From: Parus major
Taxonomy: Eukaryota > Chordata > Aves > Passeriformes > Paridae
Direction: 5' to 3'
Length of the DNA stretch: 64,000 nt
Assembly: GCF_001522545.3 (NCBI RefSeq)
Contig: NC_031768.1
Span: 84,936,457-85,000,456 of the forward strand
This document shows positions 39,201-54,200 of this stretch, piece after piece (positions within the stretch are counted from its first letter, which is position 1; every line of letters starts with the position of its first letter). A program made the translations under genes and the position numbers. The notes under the pieces were generated by a model. That model was not told where the DNA came from. It saw nothing but the letters and a program-made list of their open reading frames with translations, and did no database searches.

Positions 39201-42200
39201 GCTGCCTCCAACTTACCAAAACATGCATCTCATGCTTCCAACAGCTGAAGCAATAAAAATCTTAAAAATCTCCCTTAATATATGGATGCAGAAAAAAAAG
39301 CTGGTCTCTGCTGCCACTGTGCTATGGACAACAAACTGAAATCACCTCTGTGCCCTGCTGGCAGATGGCAATTTATGAGCCTAAATTGGAAAGACAAGTA
39401 GAAAGTAACTTAGGTAAAAATGAAGCTTGGATCCTGGTTGCTAAATGTAATAGGATCCTTTTTTCATTCTTACTGGCCTCCTTCCACATGAAAAAAAAAA
39501 ACAAGCCCACAATCCAGACCGAAACAATGAACAACAAAAAGTTATCCTTGTAGTTCTTCCTCTTTTTGCAAGGCTGAAAAAATGATCACAGACAAACACC
39601 TGGAGGAACCAAATACTGCTTTCTCTCCTGATGCTGCTTTCTAACCCAGTTAGAAAGACTGTGATTTAAACTATGATTGCATGAACACATTTAATTTTAC
39701 TTCAAGTCTAAGTGAACCACTCAGTTTGAAAATGCTTACAGAAATTATTTAATTTTTTATGCACTCTAAAATAATGTACAAGTATTAAGAAAATAACCTT
39801 ACTTAGCTGTGCAACCAGGGAAATATTTCCTCAGGATTTACAACATATTTGGCAAAGACTGTGAATAAATGACTACAGTACTTGAGCATTTGGAATTCGG
39901 CCATAACTGTATGTTCTCCATAAAAATCAATTTGGAAAGAATTGTAAAAAGTCCAATACTTTTATGGGATCCAAATATTTTCTACATCGATTCCTCATGT
40001 ATAAATTATAACAGCGAATTCATATTCTGAACCTAAGAGAAAACAGATGCAGAAAATTAAAGGCATGGGATAACAGTTTAAGGTTTCCCTCTTTCCCAAA
40101 AAGTTATAATATCTATTGTGTTAGTTTTTGTGATATGGGGCAATACCTATGCCAATGCATCAAAATGGACTATAGTGAAGCTGCAATGTATTTATTCCAA
40201 TAAATGCAGCTTGGTAAAATAATTGATTAAAGAGATAAAAGTTCATTATAAATAGTAGATTTTGCCACTGTTGTTAATAAAACTACTCTAAGTCACTTCA
40301 TTCAAAACCCATTAAGACCAGCTCAGTAAAAGCACCAGAAATTGTCACTTTCATCCCAGTCAGTACCTTTCTGCTGGAAATGTAAGTAGGGCAAAAAAAA
40401 TAAAGGATTTAATTAATATCACCAAAAGATCCCATACTGCAATTTTCTCTTTTATCTACAGGTAGGGTAAAAATTCATGTTTCTAGGAGAGATTATTTGG
40501 AGCAGCTGAAAACTTATTCTCTTGATCAGCACTTCACTAATCCACCAACAAGAGCCACGTATCATTTTTACAACTGCTGATGCAGCAGGCATATTTTGAC
40601 AAGCAGTGGCACTACCAATTGCAAAAAGCAAAGCTTTAAAGCTCCGTCTTGCAAAGAGCTCAGTGCTTTTTGCTTGGCAATTTTTCAGCTGTTATCCCTA
40701 ATAAAAAAAACACAAATGAGGGAAAACTACCCACGGCATACCGAAATGAGCATCGTTTCCTAACCTCCTGTGAAGAGGTAAGTGATGCAGGTCCTATCCC
40801 CACAGGCAGGGGATGCATATTAATACTGCTACAAAAGGAGCCTGTACCAAATATGCCATTAAGTCTGGACAAAGCAGTCTGGTACAAAACCCTAGAAGGC
40901 ATTCTGTGCTTAAACTCACCTTGAATTTCCACAAAGTAAAGCTGAGTAGTTAAACTCAAACTAATATGTTAAAGCAGAGAGAAGAATGTGGTGCTAAGTC
41001 AATCAAGACATCTTATGATGTAAGGTCATAGTTTCAAAGCAGCTGCTAATGGAAAGCAGCAGGAAAAGACTTATTTAGCTGTTCCTCTCTCACACCTCAG
41101 GGTCACCTCATTACCCTTGCCACAGATGAAAACCATAGGAAATATTAGGTCAAAAGCTAAAACACAACACACATTAAGCAATCTAGTTTTTCAGGTCACT
41201 AAGTAAGAGGATGGTGACATGACAGGCAGCAATACTGCTTAAAGAAAAAACAAATGGCAAATTATGCTTCTCTTCCATCTTTCTTCTAGCAGTAAAATAC
41301 TGTAACACATTCCACTGAAATAGCATAGTTAAAAACCAAAACTAGCTCTTCCAACAGAGCAAGATTTACCTGATGGAATACAGGCTCTTTCAAATCTAGG
41401 TAAACCTGGAACAATTAAAAAAGAGAAATAATTTGCAACAGAACCATCATAATATTATTCATCTAAATATTGCCAAGGCTTCTCCTGCTAGAATCAAGCC
41501 ATGAGTGCCTATCCATGCACCATTAAAGTTGATCGTATATTTCAAGTTTCCTCTGGCAAAACCTGAGGTTTTAACTGTGGAATTATTTTAAACTAAGAAG
41601 CACCAATAGAAACATTAACATCTAACATAAGGCTTCTAATTTAGTAGATTTGAACACATACAAAAACAATTAAGATACTGAAGTTACCAGATGTTCTCAA
41701 TACGCACTGCAAGAAGAAAACATACTTAATTTTGATTTGCTATTATTGTTTTTGACAACAGTGTAATGTTTCAATTAATTTTACAAAAAGCTAGTAGTTC
41801 TTCCTATTAGTAATACAGCTAATTTAAGTTATGTTCTTGAAAAGGGAAGGGCACTAGACCCTAGGCATAATGTGCCACAAGTGTAAAAAATTTTAGGAGA
41901 AACAGAAGAGAAGAGGCAAGTATTTTGGCAGCTGAAGATGACTTATAATAATACTTTAATTTTTAAAGAAATGGTTATCAATAAAAATTACATAGGAAAT
42001 TCCATCTGTGGTTGACAGCCAGAATGAAACTGAATTTATTAATAAAGAATGAGCACTCCACTGACAAAAGGAGACAAGTTAGCCATGACACAAAAAAATT
42101 AGAAGCATTTTAACTAACAGCTAAGTTCTTCTTGTATTCTGCCTGTTTTAAAACACCAGTCTGGATCCTGGACTGGGTATCACAGTTCACTTTTCTGCAA

Positions 42201-45200
42201 TCAAGAAGAATGATTCTTATTTCTACAGAAGAATTAAAGTGAAAGAAGGTGAGAAACACAGCTTATCCAAGGTCTCATGTTAAGTTAATGGCAACTGTTT
42301 TTCTCACATTCCTATTCTAGCAACTGAATTATTGCTTTTCCTCCTTATTTATTCTGTACAGTGGTTTAGATAGAAAGGTTTTAGTTTTCTCTGGCCAGCA
42401 ACATAATTTTCCCAACAAAAGAATAATTTGTCTTTCTTGACTGGAAGTGACAGAGATTTAGTATTGCCTCTATAACATTCCTCCAACTGTCAGAAAAACT
42501 GCCAAACTAAGGGTGAAAATGCCATATTAGAAAAAGTTACTTACTATGCTGACTACGACGCTGTATGTTATTAACAAGAAAAGCAGTGCATAATTGACTG
42601 TATTCTTGTACTTGAAACATTCATACCTGGAAGAGAGGATAAAGGAGAGAGATAACATTCATCACTTGCCATATAATGGATGCAATTTCCAAGGTATAAT
42701 ATTAAAAAATATGTGAGAAAATTGATTCAAATTAGTCTTAGGCCCCTCCAGAAATTCTAACTCCTTCCAAAAAGATGTATTATTTTAAGAAAAAAATCAT
42801 GCTCTTACCAATAAATGCTTTTTTAAAAATCTAAAGCAAAAAAACCCTAACACCAATAAGCTCAAGCATATGCCAAGAAATAACCCACTCTAAGAAAAGA
42901 GTTTCTGAAGCAGAAGTGTTTTCAGAAGGTGCTTACAGGGTGATAATGGATGGCAAATTAGAAATTAGTTTAAAATGCGACACAGCTGTCAAAAACATTA
43001 CTGAGCAAACAGTAATTTTTTGCCTTACAAAATTGTTAACTCAGATCTGTTAAAATGTAGGTTGTTAATGGCTTCACTACAGTTGAAGTGCAGTAAATTT
43101 GCTAGATTGGGTACCAGTAGAAGTGGAGTGTAAAACCACCTGACTGCTCCCAGTATGTAAAACAACCAATTAAAATTACCTTCACAATGTCTCAGTCTCA
43201 GTTGTGATGGAAATACACACACATCCCAGACTATATCTTCATCAGAAAAAAGGTCCAAAAACCCAGCAAAATGAATTTTGAGAAGCCCATTATCGTCAGT
43301 GTTGAAGGAAGCTGTCTATATAATTCCAAGTTACATCTGTCTAGTTCCTTTGTTTATAAACTTGGAGAAACAGACACCATCATGAATCGATAAAAGGAAA
43401 TAAAATAAAAATACATCTGGGAAACAAAAAGTCTAAAGGCAGCACTAATGTGCTACTTTGCAAAATGGCTTGCTGAAGTAATTACACAGCTTGAGAATCA
43501 GCAGGACTGAATGATGTATAAGGGAATGTCCTGTGCACAACCACCTGCAACCTACCTTCAATCAAACCAAAACAATTATTAAAGGCCTCCTATATGACAT
43601 TAGCTCATTTTTTTGAGCATTTTAATTGCTACCAGACATACATACACAGAATCTTACTGGAGCTATAAATGCAGTAACAGACTTCAGTGCTTTTGAAGAT
43701 AATAAAGTAATGACTATACTAAAAAAAAAAAAATAAAACGGATAGATTTTTTATAGCCATTTCTCATCCTTTTTTCCAATCACATTCAAATCAGACAAAT
43801 GCAAAGGCAATTTCAAGGAGATAGGGAGCTACAATGGAAATATTTCTGCTAAAAGAGGCATTATGATTCTGGTCCTGAGTTTGTACAAATCACACTAACG
43901 TATGAGTCACAAACTGAGGGCAATTTCCATAGATAGGGGTTTAGTCCTAAAGCATCCCATCTCCATTGCAAGCTACCAGTAATCTTCAACAAGACATCAC
44001 AATTTTCAAAAGCTGAATATTTGATATGCTCAAAAGCAAAAATATATTTTTTTCTCTTTTTGTCTGCAACAAGTTGATTTATCATTTGCATTTTCCAAGT
44101 GACAGAACAAATCATATTCAATCCAGACCTTGCAGCAACAGGCAAGAAAAAGCCAGCTTAGGGTATCTTTACATTATTTGCATCTTTACATTATCAAATG
44201 CTACATTGCTCCCAAAATTAAATGGGAGAACATATTCTGGCATCACATTAAGCTGTCATGCATGTTCTAAGACACTCTCCCCAAAATATGTATTCAACTC
44301 ATAAAATCTTGTCCCCTTAATTTTCCAGATGAGTGAAAAGCAGGTTTAGCCAGAAATATGAAATTTGAATTTTGAGCCAGAATACATCATAGAAATCCAA
44401 CTCAAATAAATTATAATGTTGCTAATTTTGTAGGCTTTGCTGAAGTTGATTTTATTATGTCTGCTGTTTTTACAGAAGTAGCACTGAGCTCTGATTGTAT
44501 ACTACACTAAGGCTTTAATGAGTGGGTTTTTTCCCCTACTGAAAAAAAACCCATTGGTAAAATATATCTAAAGTAGAAAAACTAGGACTAAAGCCAGCCT
44601 GGTACTCTAATATCATAATGCTCTACAAAAACAGATCTCACTGAAAGCAGTAGAAGTGTTCTCTCCATATATGCTAAATTTTGCTTCAGAGACTCTACAT
44701 TTCAAAAGTTACCATTTCATAAATATTCAAGGAAAAAAATTAACAAGTACTTACAGGCAGTAGACGAACACACAACAACTGTATATCATTGGCAGTTCAT
44801 CCAACAACTGCAAAAAGCAAAGACATCAAAACATGAAAGCTACTTTTAACTCACAAGCTTGTCTAAGTTAATTAAGGAGAAGTAAGTCTTAAGTAAACAG
44901 AGTTTTTAAGTCATTTGGATATCCATCTTCTTGACTGTACTCTAACACGTAGCACTGTCAAACCCTGTTCAGCTGCATTAAAAAGCTTATTACTCTGAAT
45001 CTTTTAAATATTATCCTTCATAAACGCCCACACCTTCAAAGAATCTTGACATTTTTGCTGCTCATACCTCTTAAGATATTTGTAGGAATTAGCTCTGTAA
45101 AGCCAGGCTGAAGAAGACCATCCCATCCATGGCCTTACAGTCAGGAGCATGTTCTTACTTGACAGAGAAATTGAAATGTAATTTTTCCATAGCATAAATT

Positions 45201-48200
45201 ACAATTTTAGCCCATTCGGATGGGCAATATGCTTGCATGTTTACTTCCTAATTTTTGAAATTTCTTACATTGTTTTAATTCAGAGACAGGGTTTTTTGTT
45301 TGTTTGATGTGGGGTTCTTGTGGGCTGTTTTGTTGGTGTTTTCTCCCAGAAATTATGGCTGCACATAAGGTTTTATTATCTCAAATAACTTATATACTTT
45401 GGGAGAAGAATGATGTGTTTCAGCTAAAACAGTTACTTCTCCAGGAACTTGCCACCTTAATAGAATGGAATTAAAGTTGTAATCACAAGAGAGTTGATTT
45501 CTCAATAGCAGGTACACTCAAAATTGCCATTTAACATTAGCAGGAAAAAGAATCATAGCATCATTTTCTTGTAGAACTTCTCATCAAAGAACTTTCACGA
45601 ATTTCTGCTTATAAATATACACTTAAACTTACCTTCCTATTAAGGAAGGACTGAAAATCATGGAAGTGAAAAAGGATACAAATGGATCAATGAAGATCCA
45701 CAGCTCCTGATTTCTAATATGTTAGGCAAACATTAATAGTAAGAGCTTTTAGAACTTTTAGAGCTTGACTTCTAAGGAAAACAAGAACTAGATGCAAAAA
45801 AGATTATGACCTTTTTCAATCATCACTCAAAGTTCTTGATGGCTGTGCCTGTAAAGAAATTGCTTTCCTACTACTGCTACAGGGTACTTAAGCTCATAAC
45901 AATGTTATTCTAAACAATGAGATTGTTAAGAGCAGTAAGCAGCTCACTCAAACCCTTTTATAAAGCCAGCCTGATTCTGCTCAGTTTGGGATAATTTTCT
46001 AACTGCACTGTCAAAATCTCCATTTTTGCTTTAAAATTTCCTATTGTGAAAAAAAGAAAAAAAAAGTGGATCTAATTCTTTATGAAAGAAGAGATATGTA
46101 TTATCTTGAGTGTGAAGTATTAGCTCATTGTGATTTTGGTTATATAAAGCTCAGGAACTGTTTCACAAGAGCGCTGAACAGCTCTGCTGCCCAGCTGCCA
46201 CTGATAGGGCAGATGTTGCTTCTGCCCCCACGCTGCCACTGCCTCTCTCCAGTGAGGAGATCAGACTGGTCTGGCTTATGGGAAGCCAGGTCCAGGTGCT
46301 GAGCCAGCACACAACCAATCTTGCAGAGCAAGGTTTAAATGCCAGACCTGTGCATTACAGGGTCAGGGACCTCAACAGGCAGCACTAAGTATCAGGAGCA
46401 TTGGTAGCAGCTGAAGCTATCATGAATGTTTGGTGGCACCTTGCTATCACAGTAGTTCATCTTTGCTGTGATGCCTTAGAGGGGACAAAACAGAAACAAT
46501 AGCTGAATTCAGCTTTACAGTAATAGTATTCTAAAAATTCAGAGATGTGCTTTTCCAAGTCTGGTAGGAATTAGCCACAGGATTAATTCATGTGGCTGTT
46601 AAAGAGTGTGAGTCATTTAACACCTCGTAAAAGAATAAGGCGGGGAAAGAACAAGAAATACAATACATGAAAATTTTCCAGATTTGGACAGGTGATTACA
46701 CTCTTAAGTTCATATGCTGGCAGCATCTCAGGGACATTACAGTAGCAACAAAGAGTCTCTCGAAAAATCTTAACTAGAATTTGCATGCAGAAGACAATGA
46801 CTTCTGTATCTAAAGGAATTAATGCTTCTAGGAGTACTGTCAAAGGCATGCCTGGACAATGAAGAACCACGGAAAGAAGGAAACTTAGGGAGCTGATTTC
46901 ACTGGCTAAATAAGCATTTTGTGCATTCCTCAAGAATCCAATCAAGCAGATTCCCATAAAAATAACAGAAAAAGGAGTGATCTCCGCAGAAGTATTCTAA
47001 CAACTGCTTTCAAGAACAGAAGCTTTCACATTTTTCTTAATTAAGCAAATTGAATCTATCATTTACAGTATTAAGATTGCAAAACAAATGTAAAAAAATA
47101 AAGTCTCCTTGAACAGCTATGCTGATTTGTAAACATAACAAGAGAAAGTGAATGAGAAAAGTTTATTTACTGGTTGAACTGTTTCCTCCATGGTGATCAG
47201 TAAACAAACAATTGGAATAATTATGGACCACTTGTGGATTGGCTGCCAAAATAAATGTACTTTCTCTGCCTCACACAAAGCCTTTTACATCAGTTGACAA
47301 GATGATGTAAGACATTCCTGCTTCCCTCTCATCTGCTTCTGCCCCATTTTACTTACCACGGTTCATAGGCCCCTTAGTTGTTCTGATGCAACACAAGAAC
47401 TATTGGGCAAGCAGCAGCAAAGTGACTTAAATTAAAATAAAGCCTCTACACACACACATACAACTTCCAGTAACAACTGCAAAATAACCCCAACCAAAAC
47501 AAACACCCAAAAAACCTTCCACCCAAAACAAAACAAACAACCACAATCTCTCCCTTCATAAAAGGTTTAACATATGGATCATCTAAATGATTGTGATTTC
47601 AGGGTGCCCTTTCTCACCTCTGCATCAGTGTGAGAAAGAGGATTTGAAATACTGGCCATGATAGGAACAAGGAGCTGAGGGAAGTAATATGAAAAAGGTG
47701 GAAAATCAAGGCAGTTTCACTACCAAATACAGGTAAATAGCACCCTAATTTGGGAGGGAGTGGTGAAATGGCTCTACAAACCACTTTTTTCATGCCAAGA
47801 AAAGCACCAAATATTCTTGCATGGTGACAGCGGTATGCTTTGTGGAAGCTGTCAGTCTCCACCATATGCCAGAGACACAAATCAGAGCACTATGGAGGCA
47901 AACATCAAGCAATCAGCAATATGCAGGTCCCACTGTGATCAGCAAAAATGCAGGACTCAATTCAGCTGCCACAGCATAGCTGCTTAATGCCACCTGAGAT
48001 GCTCTGTCACCTCCAATAGACCCATCCAAGACTGGCAGATGTGATGGGAGTCTAAGAAAACCCCACCTTTGTGAGATGGGAGCTGAAGGCTTGAGAGAAC
48101 ACTCACAAGGTCCAAATTAATACTACACATCTCTGTTTAGACAAACAAATCTTTTTTGAGCAAAGATTGCCAGTGGAGTCTGGAGAATGATTCAGCCCAG

Positions 48201-51200
48201 CCAACTACCTCTGTCCACTCCACTGATTTAACTGTATTTCCATTGGCTGTGGTGGGAACACAGACTTTCAAATATAGGTTTCTTCATTTTGAACAAAATC
48301 CCACTTCATCCTGATTTTAATTCAAAGTTGCATTTCCTTAATCTTTGCAGAGGACAACAGGACAAGAATTCTTGTGTCACTTTAGAAAACAAGAAATACC
48401 AGGACAATCCTTATATCCTGTGACTTGTTCTAGAATGCTGTCTACTCAAAAATAAGAGAGAAGATGACTCAACTGCTACTCAGAAGATACTGATTTCAGT
48501 ATTAATTCTACAGGTGCATCTAGATAAACAGAAACAAAGATAAGGAAAGTTACAATAGGTAGCAATAACTCTAGTTTATACTGCTAGCTATTATGCCAAA
48601 GCTGTGGATATTTTAAAATAACATCTTGTGTAAAAAGGTAACATGATTTCCCAAAGGATAAACTGTCCTCTACCAACATAAGCAATTGATGACAGTTCTT
48701 ATTGTAGATGTAAGAATATATTTCTGTATATAATCAGTCAAAAATACCTATTGAAACAAGACCTGCATTACTGCCTTGTTGAGAGCAGGAGCCATGTACA
48801 ATGGTACTTAAGGTAGATTAACTCATTTTATACAAATTTAATCTAGCCAAGAAATGGCAAATTGACTGTACAGTGAGATACACACAGAAAATGATTCAAA
48901 GCTACTTATCAGTACTCACCTGCATTTCATACTTCAGGGTCATGTGGAAGCACCAAGATCCCAATCCCACAGCTGAAAACAAACCAGAACTATTATCAGC
49001 ATAATAGTATGCATGTAAAATTTTCAGGTACATAACTTAAATGCACGAAATGCATGCTTCAACAGTGAAAAAGCAATTATAACATCAGCATTTCACTGCA
49101 GGGACAAACCCCTCGTTTTTCACAGCCTTCTACTTTATATATTAGTCACCAATTAAATCCCTGAATTTACAGGGCTTGAGGTGTGAGTGCCCTCTTTACC
49201 TCCTCTCAATACTGTGTCCTATTAACTGGGTGTAATCTCGAAGATTAAAGGAGCAGAGGGAACCAGAAAGAATGGAGTGTTATGTATCAATTTGTCTTTT
49301 TCCTTTTATTTATTTTTTTTTTTAATTTTAAGTAAATTAAGATTTCTGTGTTCCAACTCTTCTATCAGGCAAAGCATCATTCAATAACTAGTACTTCTGG
49401 AAGACTATCAATATTTCTGCTTACTGTCCAGTTTTAAAACATGTGTTTTACTAAAAGCTTTCTCTTGTCTCCATAAAATATAGTGCTAATAACACTAAGG
49501 TCTGAGGTTTGATACCCACAGGGGCTGTTCATTTAAGAGCTAGACTTGATGATTCTTGTGGCTCCCTTCCAACTCAAGACAATTATGTGATTCAAAACCA
49601 GAAGTGAATTGCTGCTAGAACTCAGAATGAGAAACTCAAGGTAAACAAACCAATCCCACATAGGACTCATTTTGTGAAATGAGATTACCATTTCTGGGCT
49701 TTATCAATAGAAAGATGAGTTTCTAAGAAATTAACTGTATTTATTTGAAATACTTTCTTTACACATTTTGAATTTTCTTCTGAAGTTACTTTATGAGACA
49801 TGCTTTGCCTATACAGTTTTTTCAGTCAGGCATGAATAATGCTTCATGGAAGTTAGATTTCTCTGTTTAGAGCAAAGCTGGTACAGTATTTAATGCATCA
49901 TTCATTACTTTGAAATATTATCATTAAAACACTCTCATTAAGCACCAGCTCAGTTTTATTTTGCAAGAACAAGTACAGTAATGTGATGTCTTGTCTTCCT
50001 TTAAGAAATTGTTTTACCTCTGACTGTTGTTTCAGAGAAAGCCAAGTAATTTGCACTCAAGCCTTGATCACTGAGCAGTGCTGCCATATTTTGTGGATAG
50101 AGTATCACCTTGCTTACACACACCAGTCAAGTTTCACTGATGCATAAACAAGAATTCTATCTCTGTGCGCTCTGTAAAGGATTGCCAAGTCAGTCAAGAG
50201 ACATGTCTAGAGATGCTTCCTTAGTTAATAACTAGAACTGTGATTATTACACTTACTCAGTGAAATTAAATACCTAAGCATGTAGCTTTACTGAAAAAAA
50301 AAAAAAAAAGTAATACAGCAACATTGCAAAATATATTAAGAAACACTTCAATGTCATTATTTCTCTGGGAAAATTAAGCACAACTCATACCAGAAAAATA
50401 AACAACCACATGCACTTTTGTAAACTCTGATTACGTTGGTTTGCTTCTGAAAAATCTTTCCAAACAATAAACAAAAACTGCTTTCACCTTCATTGATATT
50501 CTAATGAGAAACTCTCCTAGCTATTTTTCTATGTATACAGACTGCATGACGAAAACTGTTCATTCTGGAGGAAAAAATCCATTAAGATCATCATTAAAAC
50601 AGTGCCATCCATTATCCTGGCTGTCAAAGAATACAAACTTACAATTTGTAAAAAATGTCATTTCCAAGTATGGCAAAATCATTGCACAAGAAATTTCAAC
50701 AAATTTTAAATTAACAAAATATGTTGTTGGGGTTTTCTTGTTTGTTTTTGTTAATGTTATTTGGGTTAATAGATCTCAACAATCAGCAACCAAATTAATT
50801 TCCTTCCTCCTGTATGATAAGAAGCAATTATTTTTAGATTAATTTTTTTTCTTCAGTCTTTGAAAAAGTCAAGAATGCTGCAGATATTAGTGTTTTAAGT
50901 CATTAATCCCATGACTATAGTTAATTTCTACAGTTAAAATAACTCCTCTTGCTTTTGTGTAATAAGCATATTTAGAGTTTCTCTGATTACAAAATTTTAC
51001 TATGCATTGTAGAACAATATTCTATCTATAGTATTTATCTATATAAAATAGGTTTCTGGAAGAAGAAAAGCTTACAGGGACAGATCATATGGTTCTAGGC
51101 TCGAGACATTTCTAAGAAATATTTACTTCACAAAAACCATCTGCAATGAGACATTCTGCCAGCTTTGAACTTTTCAAAATATGAGCAATCATGATCACTG

Positions 51201-54200
51201 CAATGACACAAGATTTCAGGAGAAGAAACTCTCCCATACAGCCACTAACACACAGAACAATAAATTTGCTCCTTATCTTGTAAGTAGGGGTTACAGTTTT
51301 CATATTTTAGGTGTTTCTTTTTGCAAAGGAGCTTAACTCAGTAAAAGCTGCACATTGGTTAGGAAACTTTAACACCATCAGAAGTGGTAAGTACCACTTC
51401 CTCTCTAACTACTCTAACTCACTTTTCATAAATACTGCAAGTCACTTGGCATTTTTACATCAATGAACCTGCCAAGTTACACAGGATATATATACATAAA
51501 TTATGTACTAAGCACAGAATGCACATTAAGTCACAATATTATGAGATCAAAATGGCACTTCAGAAGACTAGAAATGCAAAGTCAGGGTTGCTATTCTGTG
51601 TAGAATAACAGGGTCTTTTTCTGTACTGCAGCAAACACCCTGTGTGGTTACTGCCAGTGGATAAAACAGTGATGTTACTATGATATAAAAACAATGCGTC
51701 TATAAACTTTACTTCATACATGTACTGTCAAAAAACTTCAGGGAAATACCTATGGCTAGAAATAATCTAATATTATACAAAAGATCCAGCTCTATATATG
51801 AACCCTATAAACCTTCAGGATTTGAAACCTAGACTGATTTTTTTCAACAGTTTTAAGAAGCATCAGAAGTATCACATAATCAGTGATAATACAATTTGAT
51901 GTAGCTATCCATCAGCACTCAAAATTCTCATTATGAGCCCAAGTCCTTTACTTAAAAAGTAGTTTATTAGGATTTCAGATATCTTTATTTAGGTATCTAC
52001 ACATGAACTAGGTTTTGAAGCTTCCACTCAGATAATGTCATTATAAAGAGTAATGCAGCTGGCTAAACAGGTATTTTAGAACAAGTCAAATGGTTCTCCT
52101 GGCTTTACTGACTGCACTGGCAGACAGAACCCTTTGCACAGGTAGACACATATGTTTAGGTATTTAAATCTGGAGCTGAATTCCATTTTATTTTTTTACA
52201 ATGATTGAACTTAATTAAAGATAAACAACAACACACTGCATCATTAAAAGTTAGAGAATGAAACAAGATGAAAAAGTAGAATTAAATTAACTATTTTTAA
52301 TTTATTTTGTGTTGTAATGGCTCCCCTCCACAGCATGAGACAGGAGAAACACTGGTTACTCCAGAGGTACAGCTCTACAATTAAACACCTGCTTGGCTGG
52401 TACTATTCCCAGACATTGCAGTACAAGTGTCTGCACTAGTGAGTTGTTGGAATACTCTGTGGTATGAATCAGGCCTGTTCCAAAGAGCATTTCCCAAGCA
52501 GCTTCCAGGAACAGCCCAGCAGGGTGTCTGTATGCGGTCACCGTGTTTGGGAGGCTAAGATGAACAGACACAGGCTGATCCACGCTGCTTGGCTTCAGCA
52601 CACAGGAATGTTCCCAACCACAGCTGATTTACCAGCACTGACACAGCCCTGGGAGCTTCTCTACAGGTGTTAGGTAAGAGGAATTAACTCTCACTGAAAA
52701 TATTCTAATACATGACACAGAGTTTCACTGGAAATTAAATCTAGTAATTAAGAGTTCTTATGTCTATGCTTAATATAGAAAAACAGTTGCACCTTTTTTC
52801 TTTCCTCCATTTTGGCACTGCTTGAATGACTGAGCCATATTAAACAGGCCAAAGAAATACAATCAGAACAATCCTTCCAAATTTCAACTGAAGTATCTAA
52901 CAAACATTACTTCATAGTGTGCTTTCTTATTTCCTTAGGTCCAGAAGTTACATATATATATATATACACACACAGACACAATTTTTTAAAACTCATGATC
53001 CTTCTAGAATATGAACCATTTTGGAATCACAGTTCCCCAGGATGCAGGAGATGAGGACCTGGCATGTATAGAACCTGATACAATACCCCAGAATCATAAG
53101 GAATTACTCAAAACCAACGGCTTATTCTTTGAGGTAGTAATGGTCCAATGATTTGTTCCACCTACTTCAAGTGACACAACATACTGAAATAACGCCTTAA
53201 GATTATTCTTCATAATTTATATGTAGATTAAATGGTTCTCTACAGCTTAAAAATCATATCTAGTTCCTACTGAGTTAATTGAGAACATGCACTTTATGTT
53301 GAAAGGCAGCAGAAAAAAGGGCTGAGAACAGTGAGCTGTATCTCAAAGGCCTTGCTGAAAAGCGTAACTCAGTCTTGGCACCAGAATGAGCAAGAAATTT
53401 ATTTGAACAATTATTTAGAAATACCCCTTGCGCTGGCAAGATCTTACCATGTATGTGAAACAAACAGAGCTTCCATAATTCAAAATGCATTTATTTCAAA
53501 AATGAAATAAATGTCAACCAAAGAAATTGTGGGTATAAAAGTCAAGCACTGAACACAGCATGGTAAAACACAAAGGAACTGACAATCAGCTAAATGTCTG
53601 GAAGCACGTAAAAGAAACAGCTGATTTGGATCAAAATAATGTCTAGAAACAACACCTCTTATGTTCTCAAATGCTAGCAGATTTAATTTAATGTTGGCTT
53701 TGACAGCTGTCTTTCAGTATCTTGTAAAATCTCAGTAACTATTCAAAATTGTTCAAACCTAACTGAAGTGCCCTCCCTTCCACCCCCATCTTCACAGCAG
53801 AATTGTTAAAGAATTTCTACTTTGACAAAACAACTCTCAGTTAGAAGCTCTGCTTTAATGAAGCATACTGCCTCAAGTGAAATCACAAGTTTGTGTTAAA
53901 GTCACTATCTTTTCAAAGATTAAGTCTGCATTTATTTATTACAAACTACATAAATAGAGTGAAACCTGTTAATAAATAAAATTCATATGATGGAAAGAAT
54001 TCTGTCTCGTACTTTCTTACAGAAAGAATTTTCTGTACACTTAATCTGTCTCCAGTATGTTTTTTCTTCAGTCACGTGCACAGAGAGAATGCCAATGTTC
54101 CTGACACATATCAACCATATTTAAAATTCTTTTTATATTCTCATTCACTGCTTTTATTCTGTAGTAGAGCAAATGTTAAGTGGTTTGTGATTCCAAATCA

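Noticed and set aside
49480..49560. tRNA-Ile gene
   Set aside because: The D-arm half is absent and the remainder continues into a CR1-like tail, so it is a SINE and not a tRNA gene.
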